A stretch of 64,000 nucleotides of DNA from the NCBI RefSeq assembly GCF_001295795.1, contig NZ_LJHY01000016.1, forward strand, positions 496,001 to 560,000, in the 5' to 3' direction. The translations under genes and the position numbers were made by a program. Shown in pieces: positions 63,293-64,000 of this stretch (the stretch's first letter is position 1; each line of letters opens with the position of its first letter). The notes under the pieces were generated by a model. It did no database searches and was not told where the DNA came from. It saw only the letters and a program-made list of their open reading frames with translations. This DNA comes from Novosphingobium sp. AAP83 (GTDB taxonomy: Bacteria > Pseudomonadota > Alphaproteobacteria > Sphingomonadales > Sphingomonadaceae).

Positions 63293-64000
63293 TTACCAGT
63301 CACCGGAGGCACCACCGCCACCGGAATCGCCACCGCCAAATCCGCCAAAGCCTCCACCGGAATCGCCCCCGCCGCCCCATCCGCCACCGCCGTGCGAGGC
63401 AGATCGGGCAATCTCGCTCAAGCCCCAAAGGACAATGCCCGGATCGATCCCGCTGCTTCGCTGGCCATAGCCACGATTGCGCCGTCCGAAGATGGCAATG
63501 GCAACGATGATCAGCACGATCCAGAAGATCGCGCTGCCAATCGTGCCCCCTGCGCTGTCGCCGCTTTGGCGCTGTGATGCCGCCGCCGCTTCCGCAACGG
63601 CTTTGGCGTCTGCCGGATTTCGGTTGAGTTGCGTCAGTATCTGCTCAACCCCCGCATTGATCCCGCCGGGATAATCGCCCGCCTTGAAACGCGGCGTGAC
63701 TGCCGTGGCAATAATCCGCCCGGCCAACACGTCGGGCATGAACTCTTCCAGCCCGTAACCCACTTCAATCCGCACGCGGCGATCATTCGGAGCTATCAGG
63801 AACAGTAGACCCTGATCGGTTTTTGCGCCGCCTATCCCCCATGTGCGAAACAAGGCGTTGGCATAGCTTGCCACATCATCGCCATCGAGCGAAGCGATGG
63901 TCGCCACGACAATCGCGCGCCCGGTCTGTGCGTTATAAGCTGACAAGCGCTGCGCAAGCGCGGCTTCCTGATCATCGGGAATGATGTTCGCCTGATCCAG
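63293..64000 (-). CDS. TPM-domain protein with glycine-rich tail, 5' end cut by window edge
   Basis: TPM-phosphatase-type protein. The frame is open to the right edge (residues LDQANIIPDDQEAALAQRL are still coding), so the true start lies outside. TPM motifs: FRTWGIGGAKTDQGLLFLIA and RRVRIEVGYGLEEFMPD. A transmembrane helix (IGSAIFWIVLIIVAIAIFG) is followed by a Gly/Ser-rich C-terminus (GGGDSGGGFGGFGGGDSGG). 12 bases before the next TPM gene; a lemA gene would be expected upstream in this family. Confidence 0.85.
   Translation of the reverse strand: MDQANIIPDDQEAALAQRLSAYNAQTGRAIVVATIASLDGDDVASYANALFRTWGIGGAKTDQGLLFLIAPNDRRVRIEVGYGLEEFMPDVLAGRIIATAVTPRFKAGDYPGGINAGVEQILTQLNRNPADAKAVAEAAAASQRQSGDSAGGTIGSAIFWIVLIIVAIAIFGRRNRGYGQRSSGIDPGIVLWGLSEIARSASHGGGGWGGGGDSGGGFGGFGGGDSGGGGASGDW

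Overview
The window reads as chromosomal core of an alphaproteobacterium of the order Sphingomonadales (Novosphingobium/Sphingomonas-like). The basis is family content seen directly: DUF2794, an HdaA-type short DnaA homologue, an aa3 oxidase cluster with CtaB/CtaG/SURF1/DUF983, a plant/proteobacterial-type glutamate-cysteine ligase, LptD-SurA-PdxA-RsmA order and a large TonB-dependent receptor. The DNA is GC-rich (39/60 in one core line I counted). I see no tRNA, rRNA, prophage, transposase or CRISPR.

Layout. 1-9.7 kb: rsmE (cut by the left edge), gshA, an ABM monooxygenase, a membrane methyltransferase, bamB with a YfgM-like partner, a glycosyltransferase, an alpha/beta hydrolase and selO. 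9.7-18.2 kb: astD, small envelope proteins, rarD, pyrC, ygfZ, a divergent TetR/PF10118 hydrolase pair, an intergenic repeat cluster, a GNAT enzyme and rplU-rpmA. 18.3-25 kb: a tightly overlapping leftward run from thrC through a methyltransferase, an AT-rich unknown gene and a pterin block (folB, pteridine-reductase-like SDR, moaA, moaD, moaE). 24.6-31.1 kb: cytochrome aa3 oxidase genes and assembly factors, all leftward. 31.4-38.8 kb: rightward pyrE, serine hydrolase, pdxJ, acpS, lepB, AI-2E-type permease, DUF3089 hydrolase, ruvX and two thioesterases. 38.8-43.9 kb: leftward DUF2794, cysE, hdaA, DUF2066-like, with divergent purM-purN. 44-49 kb: TonB receptor, ndk, holC, a DUF2256 micro-gene and pepA. 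49.2-54.9 kb: lptD, surA, pdxA, rsmA. 55-61.2 kb: glcB divergent from an M20 hydrolase-astA-astB group, followed by a two-helix micro-protein with a textbook sigma-54 promoter core. 61.2-64 kb: SDR, NUDIX and two TPM-domain proteins, the last cut by the right edge.

How it works together. Outer-membrane biogenesis is strongly represented (BamB, LptD, SurA, signal peptidase). Arginine catabolism by the succinyltransferase route is split between astD (9.8 kb) and astA-astB (58-61 kb); astC and astE are absent here, and an M20 peptidase sits where astE might be. Most junctions are 1-4 base stop/start overlaps, so translational coupling is the rule.

The items I rate most worth a second look are the sigma-54 promoter with its micro-protein, the AT-rich gene embedded in the folB operon, the M20 peptidase as a possible AstE substitute, and a dispersed non-coding repeat family. 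I did not find a clear new multi-gene system.
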